DNA of 64,000 bases, taken from assembly GCF_003473485.1 (NCBI RefSeq), contig NC_053042.1, forward strand, positions 31,111,262 through 31,175,261. Reading direction: 5' to 3'. Within the stretch, counting starts at the first letter, position 1. Every line of letters starts with the position of its first letter. The notes under the pieces are model-generated. The model was not told the DNA's origin, made no database searches, and was given only the letters and a program-made list of their open reading frames with translations. Origin of the DNA: Medicago truncatula (lineage: Eukaryota; Streptophyta; Magnoliopsida; Fabales; Fabaceae). Positions 46,162 through 57,875 of the stretch are shown piece by piece. A program made the translations under genes and the position numbers.

Positions 46162-46902
46162 GAGTAAATTACAATCCCCTCCCCTAAGAGATGCTTGAAT
46201 TACACTCTCCTCCCCTCTTATGTTAAAATATACACTTCCCTCCCTTGAAAAGTAAAATTTATACTCCCCTCCCATTTGAGATGCTTGAATTGCAACCCCC
46301 TCCCTTAATAGTTAAATATGCCCTACACTTTAATATATTTCAACATAAATAAATATTTTTATGATATATATTAATTTTGAACTATCATTTAAGAAAAATA
46401 AATTCATTTCTTTATAATTTAAATGTCAATGATAATTAAATTTAAATATTTTGTTATTATTTATAATTTAGAGTATAAAATTCACTTTTAAATAATCATA
46501 CTTTATCAACTTTCATAATTTTTCACATATTTTAATTTTATTTTGGATTGTTTCATATTTTATAATAGGGTTTAAAAATATACGTTGATGAAATTATGAA
46601 TAAAAAATAGCGAAAAATATGTATTCAAAATTTGATTATATTAAAATGGATCCACAATACTATTTTTCTTCAAAGTGTATTAGATTATTAGAAATAAAAA
46701 AAAAATATTGAGGAAGTAAAGTGTAGATTTTAACATAAGAGGGGAGGTGAATGTCATTCAAGCTTCTCTCAAGGGAGGGGAGTGAAATATTTTCTAATAT
46801 GTTTTGAAAAAGAGGGGAGGGAAATGTATATTTTAACATAAGAGGAGAGGGGAGTGTAATTCAAACATTTTTGAGGGGAGGGGAGAGGAGTGTAATTTAC
46901 TC
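46162..46902. mobile_element. Long-hairpin MULE-type MITE (741 bp)
   Basis: Ends GAGTAAATTACAATCCCCTC and GAGTGTAATTTACTC. Arms contain 'ctcccctcttatgttaaaatata' type repeats and their complements. Flanks TTTAGTTTT (46153-46161) and TTTAATTTT (46903-46911) form a 9-bp duplication with one mismatch. The GAGTAAAT terminus is shared with the element at 54723. Confidence 0.88.
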
Positions 46903-46929
46903 TTTAATTTTTTATAATAATAAATAAGA

Positions 46930-47090
46930 ATAATTTTTTTTTTTTGTCAAGTAGTCTTATAAACTCACACAATTAAGTCAAAAAGAACAAACTAAACACA
47001 CACACCTTACATTTGGAGACATTGGTAATCCTGAGTTCTGAGGCCTTGCATATTAGCGTCGCTATAACTACCAACTGAATTGTATTTAGG
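46930..47090 (-). mobile_element. Degenerate SINE copy
   Basis: On the minus strand it contains CAATTCAGTTGGTAG (A-box) and ends TTATAAGACTACTTGAC. This matches the 3' end of the 54474 SINE. The B-box region is decayed. Confidence 0.5.
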
Positions 47091-47624
47091 GAACAAATGA
47101 AAATTTCTTAAAACTAGTTTGTTAAAAAAAAAATGTATTTATCACAGCTTTATCTTTTTATATATTTAAAAATATTCCCTCTTTTTTCAAGTAATATTGT
47201 TTAAGAAAATAATACTAAAATTTAAATCGACTGACATTTTATATTTTAAGGAAAATTCTATTTATTTTTCAAATTTCACCCACTAATTATGCAATTATAA
47301 AAAGAGCAAAATTCAACAGTTAACAAGAATAATTATGGTAAAAAAAAAAACACAGTCAAAAAGAATAATTATTTCACAAAAAAGTAAATAATTTTGATGA
47401 GTTAAAAGATAGAAGAATAATTTCGTAAATTTTTTATATACTTTTTGTACTTAACTTGTTATTTTTTTTTGTAAAATATGGGGAATAAACGTTATCCGCA
47501 AATGGTCTAGAATAAGTTTTTTTTAAGGATCTCTAGAATGAGACGAATCCTTAAAAAAACAATCTAGAATGCGATAGAGTATTTTTTTTAATAAAGAATA
47601 GTTTTTTTTTTGTTAGGTCGAAAG

Positions 47625-47710
47625 TCATGATCGGGGTTCGAACCCCTGTAACTCCACTTTATGTGTATGAGTTTAGGATGACTTTGCCATCTCGTCTATC
47701 TACCAAAAAA
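47625..47710 (+). mobile_element. SINE copy, 3' portion
   Basis: GGGGTTCGAACCCC (B-box), then CTCCACTT and GCCATCTCGTCTATCTACC, followed by a run of A. The 3' end matches the minus-strand copy at 55290. Confidence 0.6.
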
Positions 47711-49376
47711 AGTAAAAAAGAATAGTTTTTTTTTTAAAGAAAGCTTCTATGGTGGAAACCGACTTTTTGGAAAAGTTAATTTTGATATTAATGTTTAATT
47801 CATTTTTAAATGGTTGATTACTGATTAATGATCAATAGTAATTCATCTAGTAATGCTTGCAACATCTTGGACTTACAGATACTATTTTATCGTTGACATC
47901 TTTAACATGCAAACATAGTTGATGATATCATGTGATAGTCTTAAGTGTTGCACTTTGTGGGGTGTTACACTTAAAACAAGGTAGGATAAAATTAGATTAA
48001 GTGTAATCTTGTTAATCTGATGAATTGATGATACTATGAGGACTGAACTTTTGATGCCACTGTACAAACAGTGAGGTGAGTACATTTTTTATGCTAGTGT
48101 TAACTTCACCAAAAAAATCATTCTCATGACTTCACCATAGAATTTTCCATCAAATTGATAACTTTTTTCCTCATAATATGCAATACATTTATTCTTCTTT
48201 GTCCCATTTTGTTTGAATTTTTCAAGTCACATCATAAAAATCCTGGTTACGCTCCAAAATGATTATTAAAACACCTAAATAAGATAAATGATCCATTGTA
48301 TTATCAAATAATTCGAGATTATGTAAATTCAATGTATGTAAGTCATATAAATTACGTTTTCGGTGTATATGTAAATAGAGTTTATGTATTTCTAGATAAA
48401 CCCAAATTACATGCACTGCCGTACATTGAGTTTACATGCACTAAACCATAAACAACTCAATTCACATAAACCTTTAAAATCGAAGAAAAAAATGTGTATA
48501 TGTAAATTGAATTTACGTAAGCCTTGTAAACCGAGTTTACATCAGTGTATTTATACTACTGTAAGCTGAGTTTACATAAGTTATGTAAACTGAGTTTATT
48601 ATACCGAGTTTACACTATACCTCTAAAACCGAAGAAAAAACTTGAAATTGAAGAGAATCGAAAAACAAAAGTGATTTTTAAATTCTTATATAGCTTTTCA
48701 TTTTAGAATCAAAAATGATTTTTTTAAATACTAAACAAACACTAAAAGACAAGTGACTTTTCATATATATTTTTAAAAATGAATAACAAATGCACCCTAA
48801 ATTGAAGAATTTGGACGATTAGGGTCGAGATTTGAACTCTAAATACTTTATTTATTTACTTTAAAAAATGAATTTCTAATTACAAGATTACTCGAAAAAA
48901 AAATAAGAATTTAAAACTACTAATGAACCTTTATTCTAATGGCAAGCATACTCCAATCAAATGGAATGAAAAGATTACCGATATGCTTTTGCCGAATTTG
49001 GTTTCTCTCTATTAAATATTTTTTCAATTTGTCTCCATTGTCAATCTCCACATGACTAAATTACACAAACCACTTTTCTTTTATGATTTAACTTTTACAT
49101 TCTGTCTCATGTTTAATAGTTGATATTTTACTTAGAGAAAAATGGAGAGAATTTTTAATGGAAAGAATCTAAACCGTTTTAATTTTTTCTTTTTTGTATT
49201 ATATCTTGAAAGGTCGGTCTTGCTAATTTGTTTCAAAAAGAGAAATACTAAGAAATTCAAAAGTAGCTACTTTGCATAGAAAATTATAATATTTTAATTT
49301 TAAAATAGTTGAGTGCGCAACTATTTTAAGACATATTTTTATGAGTTCCTTAACATATATCTTTAAGAAAGTGTAA
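47711..49376. other. Non-coding region with TGTAAACYGAGTTTACA repeats
   Basis: No gene is recognised. From about 48368 to 48615 roughly six variants of TGTAAACYGAGTTTACAT occur, each an imperfect dyad. Just after, 48670-48790 has an inverted repeat (TTTTTAAAT...GATTTTAGAATC). The rest is AT-rich. Confidence 0.5.
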
Positions 49377-50540
49377 CGTTACATCTCTATTAGCCATCTC
49401 ACCAAACTTTTGAACTATTCTTCTCATTTCTTCATTACACTCATCAACTCTTCAATTGCTTTTATGGCATCTTTCTTAACCATCAAACTTATCTTATCAT
49501 CCTCGCTCCATTGAACAATACTCTCCACACCAACACTCACTTTAAATTTCAGTATTTGTAAAGTAAGACCATCTTTTTAAACGACAAATGTTATTAAGCA
49601 ATAAACATGTGTAAGAAACACTATGACTTGTGACGAAAACAAAGAACAAAGAAGTGGATACCGTATATATGTGATCGACCACAACATACACATCCAAGAG
49701 AATTCACTAACCAAAACATCCAAAAAAATATAACCCAACAACGAAACCAACTCGAGAACAACTCAAAAAGGTAGCAAGGAGAAAGGAGAGCCACAAATAA
49801 ACAAAACTAAAGCAATCCCCGTAATAGTAACGCGAACAGTTCCCTCACTAAAAACCCAATTGAACAAGAAAAACATTGTTATCATTGTTCCCTGTTTCGC
49901 CAGCCCTAGAACAATATACCCCACGACACACCAAAGCAACACGACACCCCGCTAAAACTCCTCTTAGCTACCATGAAAGACAAACCTTCAGATTCCAACA
50001 CCATTCATAGAATAAACAAGTTGGGATATTTATCCATCGTAAAGTCCCACCCCAAGACATCACCTTGACCTCTTCCACCATATCAAACATGACATCAATT
50101 ACATTATCGAGAATCCTATTATTCCTAGCTTTCTACAAGACCCAAATAATTGTGTGCCAAATGACCCATAAAACCTTTTAGATCCTTTTATTTCTCTCCA
50201 CCCCACTCCAAACTCCCTCAATGAACAAAAAGAGTTGGAGGGATTATGTAACTACATTCCATCCACATTATTAGCTTTAAACAAACACTTCTTGCCACCT
50301 CAAAATGAAGAGAAAGATGAAAAAACTCCTCTTCCTTGATCCACTTCTCCAATTCATGTAATTGATTTCCTTCCCTAATAACCCAAATAAAAGGTCTATT
50401 TGAAGCTTCAAATCCCAAACCAAGCTCTATCAATTGAACTAATGTTAGATTACATATACTTCCAAGCTCTATCAAACCACTTCATGTAAAAAAAATGTTC
50501 ATCCATTGAAGCCTTGTCCTAAGAAATAAATTCCTCGGAT
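49377..50540 (-). pseudogene. UGT73-like glycosyltransferase pseudogene, split by a LINE
   Basis: 50290-50540 on the minus strand encodes [10 protein letters not shown], then [19 protein letters not shown] and [13 protein letters not shown], all with counterparts in the intact UGT at 44312. 49377-49560 encodes SVGVESIVQWSEDD and KKDAIKAIEEL, the UGT C-terminus. The PSPG region between them is missing, with LINE sequence inserted at 49563-50215. The N-terminal half is also absent. It is dead and probably a former tandem duplicate of the 44312 gene. Confidence 0.75.
49563..50215 (-). mobile_element. 5'-truncated LINE 3' end inserted in the UGT pseudogene
   Basis: On the minus strand it begins near the ORF2 C-terminus (VWHTII, LWKARNNRIL, then PTCLFYEWCWN). 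These are the zf-RVT/LINE end motifs. It continues with a 3' UTR to an A-rich end near 49570. No target duplication was established. Confidence 0.7.
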
Positions 50541-50932
50541 TTAAATCTTCAAAGTATTCAGGTAGTTAAAAGATAAATGATCCTCTCAAATAAATAAATG
50601 ATATAAATTAACTAAGGCAACAAGATCATAAAAAAAACAAAGATCGTACTAATAATAAAAGTAATAGAGATCTCGTTCGATTTATTTGTATTTTGTTGAT
50701 ATATCGTTCCATTTTTCTTTTTATTATGAATACCTCATTAATAATTGAGTCAAGGTTCACAATACACAATCACAAATTGTTAATGCAATTTTCCTTTATT
50801 TTGAGCAACAAATAAATAAACTTTTTGCATAACTATTGACTGCAATTATACTTTCATGTCTCATAACTCATGACCTAAGTCAATAGAGACAATCTATTAC
50901 AAAATATAATTATAATAATCTATTTAAAAAAC

Positions 50933-52378
50933 CTAAGTTGCAGATCCAATAGCAGGACAAAAAGTTATATCATAACTTTCAGCCCCTTTACATTGATACA
51001 TAGGAGGCTTATTATCACCAGAATATATATGAGCATTAGGGCATTGTTGCTTAAACTTGAGTGTATACTCATCAAGTTGACAATTATTCCCATTACAACA
51101 ATGTTCATCATCCTTAAACACATCACAAGCACTATTACACCCTACATAAAGTCCATTAGCATTATAAGCTATTAAAGATGGTGGACAAACATTTCCAAAA
51201 TCCATATTACAGGTCACAACTGGACATGGACCTGATCCATCCAACAATGTTCCACCAACAGGTTTGATATTAACAAAAATATTTTGTCCATGAATCAAAC
51301 TTATTTCATAGGAAACAATTGATTCGTTAACGTTGAAATTGAGAAGTGTTACGGGATAATTAGGTGTTGTGTCTGCACACTCTCGAGTCCCTAATCGGCA
51401 ATCACCAGTTTCACATGAAAAATAATCATCTGTATTTGTTGTGCATTCTGTTCTTGCCCAAATTGATCCACTATAATGATCATCCATGTTGAATATTTCG
51501 TAGATTTCTGGACCTAGTTCTGGTTCTAAATCCCCTATGCTTGGGTTTGATGCACGCCATATTGAATGTGAGCATATGTTTTCAAAATGAAATGTCACAT
51601 CTGAAAATACTCCTGAATATCATAATGTATAAAGAGCCATGACATTAGATTATAAAAGGTTAAATATATTTTTCACTAAAATGATAAAATTTTGAAAAAT
51701 AAAATAGTGATTTAAATTTTTTAAGAGATAGATCCAAATTATATAAAACACTATTCAAAACAATATTTCTCTTATTTATTTATAAGGAGGAAAAAATATT
51801 TAACCAAATAAATAAGATCAAATTCATCAATTTGATGGGATTTAATAGACTATATGATCTCCATTGTGGATTCATCTCCTTAACTTTGTAAAATACAATT
51901 TTTTGAAAGCTAATGATTTCTTGCTTCATAGTTTTATGCTATAGAGTTGGATGAAAACCGGAAGGAGAAGGAACAAGATTTTGAGAACATATTGACTTAA
52001 AAATTAGAATAAAATAAAATAAACTCTCTCAATATTCATTTTCTTTGGCAAAAAAAAGGTTTGATTAAAAACCAAATGTTATTATTCCATGATATGGAGA
52101 GAAGGCTTATTATTACATCCAAATTCAATAATATTGACAATACATCAGAGTTAGGGGATCAAGAGAGGAAGTGAAAGAGCTTGCTATCCTAACAAGAGAG
52201 AGTTATTGCAATGACTTTTATCTTAAACAAAAAGGAACATTACATTGATGAATATTAATGTTTCAAAAATATAAGCAAGCAGCACTTTATGTTTCAAAAC
52301 TAATGGAAGGAGAATGTACGTACCTGCAAATAGCAGCAGCATGGGAACAAAAAGCTTGAGAACCACGTTGTTGGCCAT
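50933..52378 (-). CDS. Divergent thaumatin-like protein 4, 244 aa, two exons
   Basis: Exon 1 (52324-52378) encodes MANNVVLKLFVPMLLLFA; exon 2 (50933-51612); phase-1 intron of 711 bp, GT-AG. Signal about 1-22, then DVTFHFENIC. The thaumatin signature is kept at about 81-97 (DYFSCETGDC...C) and all 16 cysteines are present. The WPG after the first Cys is replaced by SIWRASNP. Of the acidic-cleft residues only the Arg (R72) is clear. The Glu is N110, the next Asp is E121 and the next is H126. It is therefore unlikely to bind glucan in the usual way. It could have a different ligand or be under relaxed selection. TATA-like TTTATATAA near 52455-52463 on the minus strand. Confidence 0.88.
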
Positions 52379-52774
52379 GAAAAACTCTCTTCAAGTTTAA
52401 GTTTGAATATGATACACAAAGTCTTGAGAAGCACGTTTTTTGGTCATATACCATTATATAAAGGCAACTTCAAAGTTAACAATAAATTAAATACTCTTTA
52501 TTCAGACATTTTCTTGGACAAAATTACCCATTTCAATTCAATTCTTTTCCAAATTTAAATTTAAATCTATGCTTAAATTATAAATTTTTTTAAAACTAAT
52601 TATACTTTAGTTGAACATTTATTTGCTAAATTTTTTTCTATATTAATCTAATATTTTTTTCAAATTAAAAGTTAAAAATTACATGAAATATAATTACGAC
52701 GAAACGTAATAGAAAAAACAGATAGAAGGGCATGTAGTGCTGGTCTTTCCGCTAATTTTTATGATGAAAAAACC

Positions 52775-52985
52775 AAATGGGCATTTACCTATGAATAATG
52801 CATAATTGACAATAAAGTTGTTGTCTTTCAGTCTTTTACCTACGGAAAAAATACATTTAGTGACGGAATTTGGCCGTAGGTACAATATTTTTTTCCTTCG
52901 GTTTTTTCAAATTTTGAAGCCCCTCTAACTTTAAGGCCCTGTGCCAAGGGCTTGATGCACTTGCATAGGGCCGGCCCTGCCGCCA
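52775..52985. mobile_element. DNA-transposon fragments
   Basis: 'tgacggaatttggccgtagg' (52860-52880) and the G/C-rich TAGGGCCGGCCCTG at 52966-52979 resemble subterminal or terminal sequence of CACTA- or hAT-type elements. Related sequence occurs at 43230-43440. Boundaries are unclear. Confidence 0.35.
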
Positions 52986-53303
52986 TGTATTATCCTTTTG
53001 ATATCTAATGAAATTTTATAAGTTTATTCCTTAAAAAAATGTATGTGGGATATTTCATGCTCAATTTTAATGTTTCCCAATCCCGCATTGAAAAAATGGT
53101 ATCCCAAATGATAATTTGGATTTTGAAGTATGATCGAGTTTTTTTTTGTTAACAAAATGTTGGAATGGAAAACATATTTTTTATCAGTGTTACTAATTTT
53201 TTTAACAGTACAGTGTCGTTTTAGTGATTAATTCTTAAGTTAATATTTTTTTACCCTTGCTCGAGTTTGAGCGTAGAACTTTAACTCCTTTAACTCATAA
53301 AGA

Positions 53304-53835
53304 TTACGTTTTTTGAAAAATATATATGAAAATTGAAAAAATTATTAATATAAATAAATTATAATATACTTTTTGATGTGGATGGTATTCAGGAAATGAA
53401 ACCAAAAAAGAAAGAGATTTACAAAATGACACCAAAAAGTAAATTTGATTTTTTTTTTCATTAAAAAAACAAAGTTTGGTATTCAAAATTATCCTGTATC
53501 CCATAATATACATACAAACAAATGAAACATCAGTCTCTAAGTCATCCACTAGTTGATCAACCTCTTGCACCGTTTTTATTAACTCAACCAAATCCATTCT
53601 CCCAATGGAAGTGCTCAGAGTCAAAATTCTATTGGTTGGTTATTGCAATATCTTGTTCTTTCTGGTAATATATTTCACTTATATTTGTACGTTTGATCCA
53701 ATTTTGGAGAATGCGTGAAGATTTGGAGAGCACGTAAAGAATTTCTCTCGTCCATTTCAATATGCCTATGATATTGACATGTTTATTAGACTCATAGGTG
53801 GACGAATCCGGATTGCCTATGAAATTTTCTTTCAT
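53304..53835 (-). other. Unrecognised minus-strand open frames
   Basis: Two short frames (53629-53835 and 53304-53624) of 68 and 106 codons could be halves of an old gene. The second starts MTLSTSIGRMDLVELIKTVQ. No family is recognised and they may be chance. Confidence 0.2.
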
Positions 53836-54473
53836 ATTAATTATTATATTTTTTGGCCCAAAGCATATTAAATTATTTAATAAACTTTTTTTTTAATTTG
53901 TTTTATCATTTTCCTTTCATATCTATCATTCATCAATCAAATAATTTGTAAAGATCAATGCATGGACTGATTTATTGTGTGATTTAAGTACTAAAATACG
54001 CTTTTATTTTTTCAAGGATAGACTAATTCGGATTTTAAGAATTTTCTCAAGGATTTTGTCAAAAAAAAAAGAAAAGAATTTTATCAAGGATTAAAATGGT
54101 TATTCATTTTAGTAGATTAGAGTATGTTAAAACTATAAACGTTAGGTTTATTGTTTATAGTCCAGTCCTACTATACATGTCTCGTCACATTAGATTTTCT
54201 TCAACAAAAAGTAATGGATGTGTCCGTGCTGGTGGGTGTCTTCTTTAATAGGTAGGGCTATTCTTTGTTTGTAGTTTTAATAGGTAAAAGAAGTGGTTCA
54301 ATATAAGAATCATTAAGGTTAATTTGCTATTATTTAAAGTAATGTCCAGCCTAAAAGTCAATTTTCATAAAAATTTATTGGTGGAGTCAAGATTTTTTAG
54401 AAGTGGTTCGAAGGGGCGACAAATATCCTAAACTGTAAAATTAGATCCAGTTCATTTAAATACAATGGCTTAC
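53836..54473. other. Intergenic, nothing recognised
   Basis: AT-rich sequence without gene or clear repeat. Confidence 0.5.
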
Positions 54474-54607
54474 CATCTCTGTGAGCTTAGTTCAATTGGT
54501 ATGAATATTGCATATTATATGCAGGGGCCGGGGTTCGAATCCCGAACACTCCACTTCTCCACAATTAAATTGTGTGAGCTCTAGCTGCTAGACTACTTGA
54601 CCAAAAA
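54474..54607 (+). mobile_element. tRNA-derived SINE, best-preserved copy
   Basis: TGTGAGCTTAGTTCAATTGG carries the A-box (TAGTTCAATTGG). GGGGTTCGAATCCC carries the B-box. The tail is CTAGACTACTTGACCAAAAA. About 134 bp. Confidence 0.8.
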
Positions 54608-54722
54608 AATAAAATAAAAATACAACGGCTTACAATCGGGGCATGTCCAACGAGAATAGATACATGGTAGTCAATGATTGAGGCACTAAGATCAAGATTG
54701 TCAAAGTTGAAGAATAATTGTC

Positions 54723-55597
54723 GAGTAAATCGGCAATTATCCCCCTGAAATTGTAAGTTTCGTCAATTACCTCCCTGAAATTAACAAAACTTCAACTCCC
54801 CCCCCCCCCCCCCCCCCCCCACCCCCCGCCCCGAAATTGCACAACGTTAATCAATTTACCCCTTATGTCGAATTCTTATGTTAGGCAACATGACGTTTTG
54901 CAAATACCCCCTGAAGTTTTGCACTTATGTGCAAAATGCTCCCTAAACTTGATTTTTTTTCTTATCCTTAAAAGTGACTGCCTTATCACTGAATTGTGGA
55001 ACATATTAACTAAGTTTTGACGGTATACAACCATTATGCTGCTCTTACAAGGATTTATTGGCCTTCCTAAGAATGTGATAACAAACTATAAGGTAATAAT
55101 TGTACAAAAAAAAAAAAACAATTGATGCATAAATAATTTTTGTGCGACTAAAAACTGCATATTGGTGAACTCTGAGAGTTGCAAATTCCCAAAGGACAAC
55201 ATATCCCATAAAACATAGCTATTTTTGTTCTTATCCTTAAAACATAGGTAATATACTCTACAATTCAGTAATAATGCAGTCACTTTTTTTTTTTTTTTTT
55301 GGTAGATAGACGAAATGGCAAAGCCATTATAAACTAACAATTTCGGCATTTTGCCAGTTGAACTAAATTTAAGGATAAAAAATATATAAATTTTTAAGTT
55401 CAGGAGGCATTTTGCACATAAGTGCAAAACTTCAGGGTGGTATTTGCAAAATGTCATGTTGACTAACAGAAGAATTTGACGGAGGGGGTAAATTGATATA
55501 TGTTATGCAATTTCAGGAGGGATAATTGAAATTTTGTTAATTTCAGGGGGGTAATTGACGAACCTTACAATTTCAGGGGGTAATTGCCTATTTACTC
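54723..55597. mobile_element. Long-hairpin MULE-type MITE (875 bp) with C23 tract and nested SINE
   Basis: Ends GAGTAAATCGGCAATTA and TAATTGCCTATTTACTC pair, and the arms extend several hundred bp. A perfect 10-bp duplication AATAATTGTC flanks it at 54713-54722 and 55598-55607. The left arm contains 23 consecutive C at 54798-54820. A SINE-like insert at about 55290-55372 interrupts only the right arm. Confidence 0.92.
55290..55372 (-). mobile_element. SINE fragment inside the hairpin MITE
   Basis: On the minus strand AGTTCAACTGGCAAAATGCC (A-box), ending CATTTCGTCTATCTACC followed by A run. The tail matches 47625-47710. It is absent from the partner arm. Confidence 0.6.
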
Positions 55598-55805
55598 AAT
55601 AATTGTCCCTTGAAGGTCGAATCTTTATGATAAAATCAGTCTTGTCTGCGCTTCCTGTTTACTTTCTTTCCTTTTTCGAGGCTCCGACAAGTATAATTGC
55701 TAAACTTAAATCTCTTTTCAGTTATAAGAATGATCATAGGAAGGATCTTCAGTATGCTTCTTTTGCGTCAATTTTTTTTAGGGCCAATCAGGTATATAGT
55801 AAGTA

Positions 55806-56350
55806 GAGTTTGCTCACTACTCCTCATGATGAGAGTGGATTGGATGCTAAAGTTGCTGGGAAAAAGCACTACTACAAAGATGGAAGAAACAATTGGTACT
55901 ATGATGATAGGAATGGAACCTTGTTCTATGATCATGTCACTGTTCCTGAAGGAACCTCTCCATAAATGGTTTAAGCTATGTACCAGAAAAATATGAGGGA
56001 ACAAGCTGAATTGGAGGAAGGCACTGATTAAGACATGGATGATGTGGGGTATTAAGATGAAGAGAGTGATCATGACTATGAGCCTCCTGCACCTGGGGTG
56101 AGTTTGAATGATGTGATGGAAGGAATGAGGAGCATGCAGTTTGATGTCCAGGATGTACAGTTCAGGGAGATAAATCAAAAGTTTGATGCTCAGAATGTCC
56201 AATTCAGGGAGATGAGAGCCTCTATCCAAAGGTGGCAGAATTCTACAGCTGTGGTTCTGTCACCTTCCCAATATTTCTCATCACCCTTTCTGTTTAGGAA
56301 GGTCTTTCTAATGTTAAGTGATTTCTCCTCTCTGTTTTCTACACTTTAAT
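55806..56350 (+). pseudogene. Plant transposon protein-like pseudogene
   Basis: With stops at about 55964 and 56029, the frames read HDESGLDAKVAGKKHYYKD, WYYDDRNGT, EDESDHDYEPPAPGVSLND-like text, then a repeat (FDVQDVQFREI, FDAQNVQFREM) of heptad character. This resembles the C-terminal part of legume 'putative plant transposon' proteins. Family assignment is weak. Confidence 0.4.
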
Positions 56351-57576
56351 CTACTTGTGACATTTTTCCTTGGGCATTGGCTTTGTAATATTTAACTAAT
56401 ATGCACATCCCCTTTTTGACGTTGTCAAAGCAGGAGAATGACTATGTTTATATTTTTTTCTTTATATTTTGTTGTGTTTATGAATGCTTTGTCTATGATT
56501 ACAATGTTTGTGATTTCTTCCATGTTGATTTGGTAATTTCATGATTGTTTAAATGGCCTATGATATAATATGGGTTATGCTTATATGTGATTTCTTGCTA
56601 TGAAATTTTGGTTGGACATAGATGTATGTCATTCTTGCTTAGTTCCTTGTATGATAAGTTTTAGGGGGAGCTAAGCCAACATCATCAACATTGGGTTGAC
56701 ATCATCAGAAAGGGGAAAAATTAAGTTTTCTTTAGTTTAGGGTTCTTTTTATGATGTTCTATTAGGCTAGGTTCTAGTTTTATTAAGCTAGGTCTGTACA
56801 TGATCTTAGTTTCCTACGAAGTGTCTTGGGTATTAAGTTTTATTGAAACTTTTTTTTAAAGCTATATGAATCAGATCATGATCTGGTTCATTTTTGTTCT
56901 CTATTTTGTTCTTTGGTGTTCGTGACTTTTTGAATTGTTTCATGTACACCATGATGCGTATCATATTGATTCAAATCAAAATATTTTGAAAACCCTTAAA
57001 TCGATACATTTGTCCTCTTAGCCCTTGTGTTTGGCTTGATTGATTCGTACCAGCGTTCTTTGATTTGATTCAATCTTTATATGAGTTTCAATGATTTGAT
57101 TCATACCCTTGCCTATATAATCCTATGTCGTATCAATGTTCATTTGGAAAATCTTTTATTCGATTCAGGTATTCCTTGAATCGTATCAATCTATATAGCT
57201 TCAGATTTACCTTTTTTTTTTCAAGTGTCTCAATCGATTCATACGTTATTTTTGCCACTAAGTTTGCACTTGTCACTCATGTCTATATATAGTTTCTCAC
57301 ACACACTTTCTAACTCACTGAATCAATTTGAAAATATCACTCTTGAGTCTCCAACCCTCTCTCTATTTGTTTTTTAGATTAAACACTTTTACTATCTTTC
57401 TAGAAATTGAGGCATAGATGGCTAAGGTTTTATAGGAGTTGTACATTGGTTTCTTTCAAGGAACTTGATTGAGGATCAAGGGTCTAAACGAAAAAAAAAA
57501 ATGATCTCTTTTCAACTCCAAGGAGAATTGTGGGGGTTGTTTATAATCTTCTCAAAGGTTAAACGGGATCCAAGCT
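56351..57576. other. Non-coding, nothing recognised
   Basis: No gene, RNA or TE boundary seen. Text such as 'gacgttgtcaaagcaggagaatg' suggests 3' sequence of the preceding transposon relic. Confidence 0.4.
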
Positions 57577-57867
57577 TCAGATGTAACGCCCGTTTCGAAT
57601 TATTTAATTGAGCCTAGAGTTATTTTAGATGAGTTTATATTATATTTATATAATATATGTGTAATTTATGCGATTTATATGATTGAGATGATTTTTATGC
57701 GATTATGAGGAGTTGTGACTTATTTTATTGTTTAATAAAATAAGATTTGAAAATAAAATAAATATTGAGTTTAGGGGCTGTTTTGATATTTTAGAGAGTT
57801 TTTTTGGGGGGGGGGGGGGAGAGAGAGAGAGAGAGAGAGAGAAATAAGATAAGATAATTGGAGAAGG

Positions 57868-57875
57868 TATAAATA
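57868..57875 (+). promoter_or_regulatory. TATA box of the outer LTR
   Basis: TATAAATA follows a (GA)n tract. The CTCGCC palindromes lie 390-720 bp downstream, inside the likely transcript leader. Confidence 0.55.

Larger units (their letters stand above)
54640..55760 (+). pseudogene. LINE reverse-transcriptase relic split by a MITE
   Basis: Before the MITE, EALRSRLSKLKNN; after it, LSLEGRIFMIKSVLSALPVY and FLSFFEAPTSIIAKL. Together these are the plant LINE RT C-terminal motif ('RL..W....LS.GGR..LIKSVL...PVY'). A small indel shifts the frame at the junction. Confidence 0.7.

Noticed and set aside
54530..54560. A tRNA gene, from the B-box GGTTCGAATCC
   Set aside because: No cloverleaf can be formed and the same unit recurs in several places with a poly-A tail, so it is a SINE.
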